Source: a bacterium (GTDB lineage: Bacteria; Bacteroidota; Ignavibacteria; Ignavibacteriales; Ignavibacteriaceae). From it: 64,000 nucleotides of DNA. Position 1 is the first letter of the stretch. Each line of letters begins with the position of its first letter. A program made the translations under genes and the position numbers. The stretch is taken from the NCBI GenBank assembly GCA_016716565.1, contig JADJWC010000004.1, positions 248,001 to 312,000 of the forward strand, written 5' to 3'. Under the pieces are notes generated by a model, which was not told the origin of the DNA, made no database searches, and saw only the letters and a program-made list of their open reading frames with translations. Below, piece after piece: positions 35,824-44,974 of the stretch.

Positions 35824-36089
35824 TGATAGAAAAAACAGTTAAAATAATTAATAAAGCAGGGTTACATACAAGACCCGCAGCAACAGTCGTAAAAATGGCT
35901 GCCAAATATAAATGTGAGTTTTATATTTCAAGGGATGGCATGAGTATTAATGGAAAAAGTATAATTGGTGTGATGACACTAGCAGCTGAAGAAGGTGCCG
36001 AACTTGTTCTTTCATTTAATGGTGATGATGAAGAACAGGCAGCAAAAGAAATTTCTGATTATTTTGAAAGGGGATTTGACGAGCTTTGA
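35823..36089 (+). CDS. ptsH: Phosphocarrier protein HPr
   Basis: 88 residues from ATG 35823. His15 in NKAGLHTRPAA is the site phosphorylated by enzyme I. Ser46 in the SINGKSIIGVMTLAA segment is the regulatory site phosphorylated by HPr kinase in organisms that have it. The fold is complete. The gene overlaps the polyprenyl synthase at its start and enzyme I at its end, so it is tightly coupled. No PTS permease (EIIA/B/C) is in the window, hinting at a regulatory rather than a transport role. Confidence 0.95.
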   Translation: MIEKTVKIINKAGLHTRPAATVVKMAAKYKCEFYISRDGMSINGKSIIGVMTLAAEEGAELVLSFNGDDEEQAAKEISDYFERGFDEL

Positions 36090-36928
36090 AAACTTTTAAG
36101 GATGTATATCGTCAGGCTGAAAATAAAATTGCAGGTCTTGCTGCAGCCCCGGGAATTATAATTGGTGAAGCTTATCTCTATACCAAAGAAAAACTACAAA
36201 TAAGTAAAGCTGATATTGAAGATATCGACAAAGCTAAGAGTGATCTTGTAGAAGCTATTGCCAAATCAAAAAAAGAACTTACCAAAATTTTTACTGTCGC
36301 ACGTGAAAAAATGGATGAAATACGTGCGGCAATTTTTGAAGCCCAGCTAATGATTCTCGATGATCCGATTTTGTTGGATGAAATCTCCCGAAGGATCGAA
36401 ACAGAAAAAAAATCTCCTGAGTACATTGTTGATGATGAGATATCAAAATACCAGAGCAAGATGATCCTTTCTCACGAATCTTACATGAAAGAAAGAGCGT
36501 TGGATATTGAAGATATTAAGCAACGGATCATCAGAAACCTCCAGAAAAAAAGATGGGAATCCAAAATTGAGCATAATGTAATTGTTGTAAGCGAAACATT
36601 AACTCCTGCTGATACAATTCTGCTTTCAAGAAATAAAGTGCTTGCTTTTGTCACAGATCACGGTGGATTGACTTCTCATGCGGCAATTATCTCCCGTTCG
36701 TTAAACATTCCCGCAGTCGTCGGAACTCATAATGCGACAGCACAAATTAAAGACAATGATGAAATAATTGTGGATGGATTCTATGGATATGTAATTGTAA
36801 AACCAACCGAAGCGCAAAAGGAATTTTTCATAGGGAAAAGAAAAAGACTGCTTGAACTTCAAAAAGAACTTGAAGAGTTGAAGGATGAAAAAGCAGTCAC
36901 GATCGACGGCAGGAAAATTAATTGTTAG
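36086..36928 (+). CDS. ptsI: PTS enzyme I, 5' part of a frameshifted gene
   Basis: The N-terminal half of phosphoenolpyruvate-protein phosphotransferase. GLAAAPGIIIGEAYL is the usual start, then the HPr-binding helical domain, and the phosphohistidine domain with GGLTSHAAIISRSLNIPAVVG read as two overlapping blocks, in which His198 is the predicted phosphorylated residue. The frame stops after TIDGRKIN; the conserved continuation LLANVDVSGEIEMV is in another frame from TTG 36922. A one-base loss near 36920-36921 explains it. The start is TTG overlapping the HPr stop. Confidence 0.9.
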   Translation: MKTFKDVYRQAENKIAGLAAAPGIIIGEAYLYTKEKLQISKADIEDIDKAKSDLVEAIAKSKKELTKIFTVAREKMDEIRAAIFEAQLMILDDPILLDEISRRIETEKKSPEYIVDDEISKYQSKMILSHESYMKERALDIEDIKQRIIRNLQKKRWESKIEHNVIVVSETLTPADTILLSRNKVLAFVTDHGGLTSHAAIISRSLNIPAVVGTHNATAQIKDNDEIIVDGFYGYVIVKPTEAQKEFFIGKRKRLLELQKELEELKDEKAVTIDGRKINC

Positions 36929-37851
36929 CCAACGTCGATGTATCCGGTGAGATAGAGATGGTTATCACAAGCGGAGCAAATGGGATTGGACTTTATCGTT
37001 CTGAGCAAATTCTTAATGAACTCGGTGAATTTCCTAATGAAGATGAGCAGACAACAATTTATACGAAATTAGCTTCAAGAATATATCCGCAAACAATTAC
37101 AATTCGAGTTTTTGATATTGGCGGAGATAAATTCCGTTTCCTTGATTTTGAAGAACCAAATCCTTTCCTTGGATTAAGGGGTATCCGGCTTCTTCTGGAA
37201 AATCCTGCTTTGTTCAAGACGCAGGTCAAGGCAATACTAAAAGCCAGCACAAATAAAAATATTAAAATGATGATTCCGATGGTAAGCACTCTGAAGGAAA
37301 TCAGAGAAGCAAAGAAATTAATTGAAGATTGTAAAAAAGAACTCAAGTCTGAAAAAATCAAATTTGATGATGATATTGAAATTGGAATAATGATCGAGGT
37401 TCCATCTGCTGCCGTGATGGCAAAGGATTTTTCGAAAGAAGTAGATTTTGTAAGCATTGGCACTAATGATCTCGTGCAATATCTCATGGCCGTTGATCGT
37501 GGGAATGATCTGGTATCAGATCTCTATCAGGAATTCAGTCCTGTCGTAATTAATACGCTCAAGCATATAATTGATGAATCGAAAAAATCTAAAAAACCAG
37601 TTAGTCTTTGCGGTGAACTTGCAGCTGATACACTTGCGATGCCTCTGCTTTTAGGGCTTGGTCTTGATAGTCTGAGCATGTCACCATCAACTATTCCTTA
37701 TGCTAAAAGAATTATCAGAAGTTGTGATTACAAAAAAGCAAAAAGATTAGCTGCACAATGCTTAAAAATGCAAACTGAAGAAGAAGTTAAAGATTTGATT
37801 GAAGAATTCTTTAAGAAAAATAAAATCACAAGGACAAGACAAATAATCTAG
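36922..37851 (+). CDS. ptsI: PTS enzyme I, 3' part of a frameshifted gene
   Basis: The C-terminal PEP-binding TIM barrel: GANGIGLYRSEQILNELGEF, RVFDIGGDKF, NPFLGLRGIRLLL, MIPMVSTLKEIREA, EVPSAAVMAKDF, VSIGTNDLVQYLMAVDRGND and CGELAAD with the predicted proton-donor Cys. The full protein would be about 588 residues, the family norm. TTG 36922 is not a plausible native start, so the pair should be read as one gene. Next gene begins five nt after the stop. Confidence 0.9.
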   Translation: MLANVDVSGEIEMVITSGANGIGLYRSEQILNELGEFPNEDEQTTIYTKLASRIYPQTITIRVFDIGGDKFRFLDFEEPNPFLGLRGIRLLLENPALFKTQVKAILKASTNKNIKMMIPMVSTLKEIREAKKLIEDCKKELKSEKIKFDDDIEIGIMIEVPSAAVMAKDFSKEVDFVSIGTNDLVQYLMAVDRGNDLVSDLYQEFSPVVINTLKHIIDESKKSKKPVSLCGELAADTLAMPLLLGLGLDSLSMSPSTIPYAKRIIRSCDYKKAKRLAAQCLKMQTEEEVKDLIEEFFKKNKITRTRQII

Positions 37852-37856
37852 ATATT

Positions 37857-38885
37857 ATGGATTTAAAACACTTCATCAAGAAATTTGATACTGAAAACCA
37901 ACTTAATGTTCTCCAGAAATCATATCAACAATTAATTGAAGCTTGGAAATCAACTGCAGATTTTTCCTCATTGAAAAAAAATAAATTTTCCTCAATAATT
38001 TTCTGTGGACTTGGCGGTTCAGCAATAAGCGGTGATTTGTTTTCAGATTATTTAACAGGTGAACACAAAATTCCCTTCATAGTAGTGAGAGGATATAATC
38101 TGCCATCTTTTGCTAATGAAAGTTCCCTCATCATCATCTCATCATATTCCGGTAATACTGAAGAAACGATTTCTTGCTTTAATCAGGCAATGAAAAAGAA
38201 ATCTAAGATAATAGTAATAACATCCGGTGGAAAAATTGGCGAAACCGCTGCCACGAATAAAATTCCTGTTATGAAACTTAAAGGTGGTTTTCAACCGAGG
38301 TATGCACTTGGATTGAGCTTTTTTTCTTTGCTCAGGATTATTCAGGAACTAAGATTATGCAATGAAGAAGAAAATTCAAAAAAGATAATTGATCTCTGGC
38401 AAAAAAGGGGAATGGAGTATTCATATGAAAACAGTATAGCTTTTAAGATTGCTGAACAATTAACAGGATACATTCCCGTTATTTATTCAGGTGAATTTCT
38501 CTCATCAACGGGGTACAGAATGAAATCTCAGTTCAATGAGAATGCTAAACTCCACGCATTTCATCATAATATACCTGAGATGAACCATAATGAAATTATT
38601 GGTTGGGAATCGTTTAAAGAAAAGCAATTCCAGGCAAAGGTAGTTTATCTGATCGATAAAGAATATCATCCTCAAAACCTTAAACGGTTCGGGATTCTGA
38701 AAGAAATACTCAGTGAGCAAAAAATCGATGTGATCATTCTTGAAAGCAAAGAAGAAAATAAAAAGGTACGAATTATGGATTTGATTTTCTTAGCTGATTG
38801 GATATCTTTTTACACATCGGTTTTGCGCGGATTCGATCCATCTGAAATAGATTTTATTCACAGGATGAAGCAGCGACTTTCTTGA
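37857..38885 (+). CDS. Bifunctional phosphoglucose/phosphomannose isomerase
   Basis: 342 residues with two SIS domains. The first has FCGLGGSAISGDLFSDYLTG (about 50-69) and ISSYSGNTEETISCF, and the C-terminal half has the PGI/PMI-type signature EMNHNEIIGW. It interconverts fructose-6-phosphate with glucose-6-phosphate and mannose-6-phosphate. This family is best known in archaea and also occurs in the Bacteroidetes/Chlorobi group. It ends the run starting with fni; grouping with HPr and enzyme I gives a loose sugar-phosphate theme. Confidence 0.9.
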   Translation: MDLKHFIKKFDTENQLNVLQKSYQQLIEAWKSTADFSSLKKNKFSSIIFCGLGGSAISGDLFSDYLTGEHKIPFIVVRGYNLPSFANESSLIIISSYSGNTEETISCFNQAMKKKSKIIVITSGGKIGETAATNKIPVMKLKGGFQPRYALGLSFFSLLRIIQELRLCNEEENSKKIIDLWQKRGMEYSYENSIAFKIAEQLTGYIPVIYSGEFLSSTGYRMKSQFNENAKLHAFHHNIPEMNHNEIIGWESFKEKQFQAKVVYLIDKEYHPQNLKRFGILKEILSEQKIDVIILESKEENKKVRIMDLIFLADWISFYTSVLRGFDPSEIDFIHRMKQRLS

Positions 38886-38936
38886 ATTTGACGATCCGGA
38901 TGTTCAAATCATCAAAAATAATTTTATTCCGGTTTT

Positions 38937-41774
38937 ATGCTTGCTCTCTCTGCCATCATAAAAAAAATACTTTTCCTTCTTTGCTTTACAGCATTCCTTT
39001 TTAGTGATTTTGCTTTAGCCCAGTTTTTTTATTTCGGTAGGAATAAAATCCAGTACGAGGAATTCGATTGGAAAATTCTTCGTACTGATCATTTCGATAT
39101 TTATTATTATGGAGAGATGGAATCAATTGCTGAGATCGGTGCAAATTATGCTGAGGAAATTTATGATGAACTAAAAGTCCGGATGAATCATATTGTCACA
39201 CGTAGAATTCCTCTCATCTTCTACAACACTTCAATTGATTTCCAGCAAACGAACATCACTCCCGGACTTATTCCCGAAGGTGTCGGCGGCTTTTTTGAAT
39301 TTCTGAAAGGAAGAGTTGTTCTTCCAAGCACTGGATCATTGAAAGATTTCCGTCACGTCATCCGGCATGAAATTGTGCATGTTTTTATGACGAATAAAGT
39401 GTATCGAATTTTAAAAGACCATCGTATTCCAACAAACAAAATGCCTCCGCTTTGGTTTGTTGAAGGACTTGCTGAATTCTACTCCACCGAGTGGGATGCT
39501 CAGGCAGAAATGCTTATGAGAGATGCTGTATTGAATAATTATTTTGTGAGTCTTGAAGATATTTTCAGCATTTACGGTTCTTTTTTAATGTATAAAGAAG
39601 GCCAAAGTTTTCTTGAATTCGCTGCGGAGAAGTATGGTGAAGAGAGAATCGGGATGCTCATTGATAATTTCTGGATGTACTCAAACTTTAATCAGGTGCT
39701 GGAGACAACCTTTAAAGAATCATTTGAGAATATAGATGCCGAGTGGAATTACTGGTTGAGAAAAAAATATTTTCCGTTGATGGAATCAAGCTATCCGACA
39801 GAATTTGGCTCGCTCAGAGTAACAAAAGACGGCTTTAACTTTACTCCGGTATACTTTAAACTAAATAACAGACATTATCTATATTATCTTGCAAACGTTG
39901 ACGGTTATTCATCTATTTACAGAATAGAATTATCTCCAGAGTATATTCCTGTTGATTCACCTGAGTTGGTTCTGCGTGGTGAGCAAACTGAAGAACTTGA
40001 ATCATTTCATCTTTTTCAATCGGCAATAGATATTTCAAATGACGGATTATTAGTCTTCAATAATAAAAAAGGCGGAACTGATGTAATTCATTTTTTTTCT
40101 GTATTTGAAAACCGAATAGTAAAATCATTTCAGAATGATGAATTACTTTTCATTACTTCGCCAAAATTTTCTGAAGACGGAAACCGGATTGTTTTCAGTG
40201 CCGTTGACAGGAAAGGTTTCAGCGATATTTTCGTTTACGATATTATGGATGATGAGCTTTTTAGAATAACCAACGATTACTACAATGACCAGGACCCATC
40301 TTTCGGTTTGAATGATCAGCAGATTATTTTTTCATCGGATAGAACCGGTGGTGATTTTGCAGGGAAACACAATTTGTTTTCTATAGATCTTAACAATTAT
40401 GAAATTGAGTATGTGACTTACCTGAATGCAAATAGTCACTCGCCGGCATTCTCACCAAAAAAAGATAAACTGCTTTTCACATCGGATCTCAACGGTGTTA
40501 GAAATCTTTATGAAATTGAAATTACCGATAACAATTTCAGCAGCAGTGTTAATAAAATATCCGAATTTATTTCGAGTGTTTTTAATCCGGTTTACATCGA
40601 TTCTAATTACATAACATTTTCAGGATTCGAAAAATTTTCATTTGGACTTTTTGTATTTAGTCGCAAAGACACAAAGGAAGATTCACTATATACTATCGAA
40701 ATGAAAATCGACAGACCAAAAGAAATCTGGAAAGCCGTTGCACTCAAACTTTCATCCGAAAGGAAACAGGCTGAGTATGAAAAAGAGTATTCTCTCGATT
40801 TTGCACAAGGCGTTGTTGCCACAGATCCTGTTTTCGGAACCAGAGGCGGTGCTATTTTTTCACTGAGTGATCTTTTAGGTGATGACAGATATATTTTTAT
40901 GATTTATAATAATGCATCAGTCACAAGTGAAATTCTTAACAGCTTCAATGTAATTCTCCAAAAAGTAAATTTCGCAGGCAGAGTTAATTACGGTTACGGA
41001 ATCTTTCATTTAAGCGGACCAGTCTATGATTATGCTGACCCAGATGAATATTATTATGAAAGAAGTTTCGGTGGATCATTTTTGCTGAGTTATCCTATCT
41101 CAAAATTCCAAAGGCTTGAAGCAACGGCGACAATAAGAAATTCCAATAAGGAAGTAATACCGGAAGTCATTGAGAGAAAAGCGGTGCTATTTACAAATAC
41201 GATCGGCTGGGTTATGGATAATTCGATTTGGGGACCAACCGGTCCGGTTGATGGAATTCGTGCACTGACTTATCTTGGATACACAAGTGATATCAAATAC
41301 AGTAACGTGAACTACTTTTCAGTCATCGGTGATTACAGATATTATCAGCGATTTGCTTTGACAACTTTACTTGCTTTCAGAGCAGCAATTTTTTACAATG
41401 AAGGGAAAGAAGCGCGACTTTACTATGTCGGTGGAAGCTGGGATTTGCGAGGCTGGCCAAGATTTGGAATTCGAGGTGAAAAAATCTGGCTCACTTCTCT
41501 TGAATTCAGATTTCCGTTGATTGAGCAATTAAGAATCAGGTTTCCGTTTTTCAGTCTGGGTTTCTTTGGTATTCGAGGTGCTATTTTTTATGATATGGGT
41601 GGTGCATGGAACGATGAGTATACCAACACTATCGGTTCTGTTGGATTCGGATTCAGATTTAATTTATTTGGTATCCTCACGCTTCGTTATGATATGGGTA
41701 AAAAAATAGAAAATAACTACACAAGATTTCAGAATGGTTTATTCTATCAATTCTTTTTCGGATGGGATTTCTAA
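38937..41774 (+). CDS. Outer-membrane composite: gluzincin metalloprotease domain, TolB-like propeller and Omp85-type barrel
   Basis: 945 residues. The signal peptide is 1-29. Residues about 45-280 form a peptidase-MA-like gluzincin domain with HEIVH at 144-148 and FVEGLAEF at 174-181, which supply a zinc site. Residues about 310-590 carry TolB/WD40-like repeats (PKFSEDGNRIVFSA, FSDIFVYDI, DPSFGLNDQQIIFSSDRTGG, SPAFSPKKDKLLFTS). Residues about 640-945 are a 16-strand bacterial-surface-antigen barrel with WDLRGWPRFGIRG and FGIRGAIFYDMGGAW, ending in FFFGWDF. It may act on proteins or peptidoglycan at the outer membrane. The next lipoprotein gene overlaps it by 13 nt. Confidence 0.85.
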   Translation: MLALSAIIKKILFLLCFTAFLFSDFALAQFFYFGRNKIQYEEFDWKILRTDHFDIYYYGEMESIAEIGANYAEEIYDELKVRMNHIVTRRIPLIFYNTSIDFQQTNITPGLIPEGVGGFFEFLKGRVVLPSTGSLKDFRHVIRHEIVHVFMTNKVYRILKDHRIPTNKMPPLWFVEGLAEFYSTEWDAQAEMLMRDAVLNNYFVSLEDIFSIYGSFLMYKEGQSFLEFAAEKYGEERIGMLIDNFWMYSNFNQVLETTFKESFENIDAEWNYWLRKKYFPLMESSYPTEFGSLRVTKDGFNFTPVYFKLNNRHYLYYLANVDGYSSIYRIELSPEYIPVDSPELVLRGEQTEELESFHLFQSAIDISNDGLLVFNNKKGGTDVIHFFSVFENRIVKSFQNDELLFITSPKFSEDGNRIVFSAVDRKGFSDIFVYDIMDDELFRITNDYYNDQDPSFGLNDQQIIFSSDRTGGDFAGKHNLFSIDLNNYEIEYVTYLNANSHSPAFSPKKDKLLFTSDLNGVRNLYEIEITDNNFSSSVNKISEFISSVFNPVYIDSNYITFSGFEKFSFGLFVFSRKDTKEDSLYTIEMKIDRPKEIWKAVALKLSSERKQAEYEKEYSLDFAQGVVATDPVFGTRGGAIFSLSDLLGDDRYIFMIYNNASVTSEILNSFNVILQKVNFAGRVNYGYGIFHLSGPVYDYADPDEYYYERSFGGSFLLSYPISKFQRLEATATIRNSNKEVIPEVIERKAVLFTNTIGWVMDNSIWGPTGPVDGIRALTYLGYTSDIKYSNVNYFSVIGDYRYYQRFALTTLLAFRAAIFYNEGKEARLYYVGGSWDLRGWPRFGIRGEKIWLTSLEFRFPLIEQLRIRFPFFSLGFFGIRGAIFYDMGGAWNDEYTNTIGSVGFGFRFNLFGILTLRYDMGKKIENNYTRFQNGLFYQFFFGWDF

Positions 41775-42913
41775 AACATAAAATATTGCCATTGATTTTC
41801 ATTCTCTTGTTAGCGGGATGCGCAAGATCTGTTATCAAGTACTCAACGAAAGAGGATGTAAATCCCTACAAAATGTTCGGGAAAATTCCGTCACGTGAAT
41901 TCTATCTTCCGGTGGCTTTATCAGATTCAATTGCGCTCAAATGGGAATCCGAGACATACGGCAGTTTTCCAAATTCATCCATTTCTGTGTACGACGATTT
42001 AGTTTTTGTCAATGATCTCGCAGGCAGAGTTTTTTGCTTCGATATAGAATCAGGCAAAAAGATCGGCAATGTTAAATACAGTTATGGATGTGTGTATTCC
42101 ACACCAGTACCATTTCGGAGTAAAATAATTTTCCCGTTAGCATTGGATAAGGAAAATCTTACCGAGATTATCATTTATGATTACAACCAGGGAAAAGAGT
42201 TGGATGCAATTGAACTGCCGGGAAGGATTCTTACTCAAATGCTTGTGCTTGAGGATGATCTGCTTTTTACCTCAGAAGTAGGGATCGCTTACAGAATGAA
42301 CTCAAACGGAAAGATTCTCTGGGAAACTCATACAAGAGTTCCGACAAGAAGTTCACCTGCGTTAATTAATAGTCTTTTTGTATTCGGAAATGATCGTGGT
42401 GAAATTATTGCACTGAATGCTGATAATGGTGATTCAGTCTATGTTAAAAATGTTGGCGGACATTTCTTCTCAGGATTAACAATTTCTGATTCTGTAATAT
42501 TTGCAGGTAATGATAACGGTCTTGTCTATGCAATGAATTTAATTAATGGTGACATCATTTGGCAATTTGATACTGGTAATCGCATAAAAATGGAACCTGC
42601 TATTGATGAACAAAATCTTTTTATTGGAAATCTTAACGGTGATTTTTTCTGCATCGATAAATTTATCGGAACTGAAAAATGGAAAATTCATTTCAAAGGA
42701 ATTCTGAACTCAACTCCTCTGGTTACTGAGAATATGATCATTCTGCCAAATGTACTTTTTGCAATTCATTTGATTGATAAAACTGATGGAAGATTATTAA
42801 AATCTGTTTCACTTGATGGCAGAGCAAAGCTTTCACCAGTCATTCATAAAAATATTTTATTTATTGGATTTGACGATGGAGTAATTCGTGCGTACGACTT
42901 TGTTGATAAGTAG
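41762..42913 (+). CDS. PQQ-like beta-propeller lipoprotein (BamB-like)
   Basis: 383 residues. The signal peptide has the lipobox LLLAGC (Cys20). It is followed by PQQ-type propeller repeats with the pattern ..f..G.v.ald..nG..iW (DLAGRVFCFDIESGKKI, DRGEIIALNADNGDSVYVKN, DNGLVYAMNLINGDIIWQF, LNGDFFCIDKFIGTEKWKI). BamB, of this fold, helps barrel assembly with BamA. Overlap with the Omp85-type gene upstream supports a partnership at the outer membrane, but orthology to BamB is not shown. Confidence 0.82.
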   Translation: MGFLKHKILPLIFILLLAGCARSVIKYSTKEDVNPYKMFGKIPSREFYLPVALSDSIALKWESETYGSFPNSSISVYDDLVFVNDLAGRVFCFDIESGKKIGNVKYSYGCVYSTPVPFRSKIIFPLALDKENLTEIIIYDYNQGKELDAIELPGRILTQMLVLEDDLLFTSEVGIAYRMNSNGKILWETHTRVPTRSSPALINSLFVFGNDRGEIIALNADNGDSVYVKNVGGHFFSGLTISDSVIFAGNDNGLVYAMNLINGDIIWQFDTGNRIKMEPAIDEQNLFIGNLNGDFFCIDKFIGTEKWKIHFKGILNSTPLVTENMIILPNVLFAIHLIDKTDGRLLKSVSLDGRAKLSPVIHKNILFIGFDDGVIRAYDFVDK

Positions 42914-43616
42914 TTTACTTATTTACCTGTTTTATGATTTCAGTGGCTTTGCACAGGATTGTAAAGCTGATGCGATAATTAGTACCAATTTGGAAAACGC
43001 AGAATTATTTTTGAATGATAGTTTAAAGCAAATCGGAAATGATTTTCATTTAGAGCTTGAACCCGGTTCTCACATAATAACTTTATGCTCAAATTGCAGA
43101 GAATGGAACAGTGAATTGATTATTGATACTCTTGAAATTACAAATTGCAGTTCCATCAGCTTTACATACAACTTCAAGTCAAGAGTGTTTGTTGATTCAA
43201 ATCCACAAAATGTTTATGTGATACAATCCGATTCAATTATAGGATTTACTCCTCTCTGGCTGGATGATAATTTTCAGTCTCTTAATCTTAAAAAACCAGA
43301 CTATTCAGAAGTGACTTTGACACACAATGAATTAGTTTCCGGAATAAAACCTGAATTACAATTTATTGGTGAGAATAAAAGTGAAAGCTTTTATGAATCA
43401 GCTTTGTTCAAAATTTTAACCGGTACTCTAATTGCACTTGGCGCAACGACTGCATATTACAAACTCGAAGCAGACAAAACTTTTGATGAATACCAGATTA
43501 CGGGCGATCCGGCTTTACAGGAACAAACAGAGAAATATGACCTGATAAGCGGTGTTACATTTGTAGCGTTGCAGATAAATTTTGGATTTATACTCTACTT
43601 TTTCCTTGCCGATTAA
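42888..43616 (+). CDS. PEGA-like secreted or envelope protein, function unknown
   Basis: 242 residues from GTG 42888, overlapping the previous gene by 26 nt; TTG 42900 is an alternative start. A signal peptide (LISSLLIYLFYDFSGFAQ) is followed by two PEGA-like segments (ISTNLENAELFLNDSLKQIG and SRVFVDSNPQNVYVIQSDS). Two hydrophobic helices lie near the C-terminus (ILTGTLIALGATTAYY and FVALQINFGFILYFFLAD), so it may be anchored in the inner membrane facing the periplasm. It completes the envelope block 38937-43616. Confidence 0.7.
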   Translation: MRTTLLISSLLIYLFYDFSGFAQDCKADAIISTNLENAELFLNDSLKQIGNDFHLELEPGSHIITLCSNCREWNSELIIDTLEITNCSSISFTYNFKSRVFVDSNPQNVYVIQSDSIIGFTPLWLDDNFQSLNLKKPDYSEVTLTHNELVSGIKPELQFIGENKSESFYESALFKILTGTLIALGATTAYYKLEADKTFDEYQITGDPALQEQTEKYDLISGVTFVALQINFGFILYFFLAD

Positions 43617-43661
43617 ATCATACCTTTTAATAAATTAGCTTATTATTTATTAAAACACTTA

Positions 43662-44516
43662 ATGATCACCGTACTCGAAGCAATAAAACTTTCCACAGAA
43701 TACCTAAGCAAAAAGGGAATTGATTCTCCGAGAATAAATGCTGAACTGCTACTTGCTGATGTTATCAAATGCAAAAGACTTGATCTCTACCTTACTTTCG
43801 ACAGACCTCTCGCCGAAGAAGAGTTAAATAAATATCGTGAATTAATAAAGAGGAGAGCCGGTTTTGAACCGCTTCAATATATCACTGGAACAGTTGAATT
43901 TTACGGACTTGAACTAAAAATTAATCCATCTGTTTTGATACCAAGACCGGAAACTGAACTACTAGTTGAAAATATTTTAAATATTTTTTCAAAAGAAGCT
44001 GATCTGAATATACTTGATATTGGAACCGGTAGCGGAAATATTCCGATCACACTTGCGTATCATTTACCAAAAGCACAAATAATAGCTACAGACATAAATG
44101 CTGAAGCTTTAATTTTGGCAAAAGAAAATGCTTCAAAGTATAATTTGTCAGATAGAATTAGATTTATGCAGCATGATATTTTAAAAGAAGATATGGATAA
44201 ATTTCCCGAGTTTGATTTAGTAGTTTCAAATCCACCTTATGTTTCTTTAGAAAGTTTCTCTTCTCTTCAAAAAGAAATTAAGGACTATGAACCAAAAACT
44301 GCTGTTACTGATGGATCGGACGGTTTATCGTTTTACCGAGTAATCGTACAAAAAGCTTCTCCAAAAATAAAAGAAGGAGGGAAATTGTTTTTTGAAATGG
44401 CACAAGGTCAGTACGATGATGTTAAAGATTTAATGATTAAAAATAATTTTTCTCATATTGAAGTAGTGAAAGATTATCAGAACATAGAAAGAATTATTTC
44501 AGGTGAAAAATTATGA
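43662..44516 (+). CDS. prmC: Peptide chain release factor N5-glutamine methyltransferase
   Basis: Methylates the GGQ glutamine of release factors RF1 and RF2. It has 284 residues, with an N-terminal helical domain (ARINAELLLADVIKC-like, FEPLQYITGTVEFYGL) and a SAM-binding Rossmann fold with DIGTGSGNIPITLA and the catalytic NPPY in VVSNPPYVSLESF. The C-terminal FFEMAQGQYDDV block is also typical. Its end overlaps dtd by 4 nt. The release factor gene (prfA), often adjacent, is not in the window. Confidence 0.94.
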   Translation: MITVLEAIKLSTEYLSKKGIDSPRINAELLLADVIKCKRLDLYLTFDRPLAEEELNKYRELIKRRAGFEPLQYITGTVEFYGLELKINPSVLIPRPETELLVENILNIFSKEADLNILDIGTGSGNIPITLAYHLPKAQIIATDINAEALILAKENASKYNLSDRIRFMQHDILKEDMDKFPEFDLVVSNPPYVSLESFSSLQKEIKDYEPKTAVTDGSDGLSFYRVIVQKASPKIKEGGKLFFEMAQGQYDDVKDLMIKNNFSHIEVVKDYQNIERIISGEKL

Positions 44517-44974
44517 GAGCAGTTGTTCAAAGAGTCAGATCAGCTTCGGTTACAATCCCGGAACAAAACTATCATCAGGAAATCGAAAAGGGTTTGCTCA
44601 TCCTCCTCGGGATTAAAGTTGGTGATACAATCGATGATGTGAATTTTGTTGCTGATAAATGTGCGAACCTCAGAATCTTCGAGGATGCTGAGGATAAAAT
44701 GAATAAATCATTGAAAGATGTTGATGGTGAAGTGATGGTGATCTCACAATTCACACTTTACGGAGAAACCGCAAAAGGCAATCGTCCGAGTTTTATTGAT
44801 GCTGCAAGACCTGATGAAGCCGTTCCTCTTTATAAAAAATTTATTGAGCGATTAAAACTGAATCTGGACGAAGAAAAAGTTAAAACAGGAATCTTCGGTG
44901 CGATGATGGATATTCAGTTAGTCAACTACGGTCCGGTTACAGTATTAGTTGAATCAAAAAAAGAATCGAAATAG
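44513..44974 (+). CDS. dtd: D-aminoacyl-tRNA deacylase
   Basis: Removes D-amino acids (and glycine mischarged on tRNA-Ala) from tRNAs. It has 153 residues, with MRAVVQRVRSASVTI at the start, the active-site motif SQFTLYGE, GNRPSF, and a C-terminal MMDIQLVNYGPVTVLVES carrying the cross-subunit GP element, where Gly-Pro is conserved. Family length is standard. The start overlaps prmC (ATGA), and its stop abuts the ATG of the next gene directly (44975). Confidence 0.94.
   Translation: MRAVVQRVRSASVTIPEQNYHQEIEKGLLILLGIKVGDTIDDVNFVADKCANLRIFEDAEDKMNKSLKDVDGEVMVISQFTLYGETAKGNRPSFIDAARPDEAVPLYKKFIERLKLNLDEEKVKTGIFGAMMDIQLVNYGPVTVLVESKKESK

Noticed and set aside
37059..37487. 142-codon open frame on the - strand opposite enzyme I
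   Set aside because: A shadow of the conserved PEP-binding domain in the + strand frame; no independent evidence.
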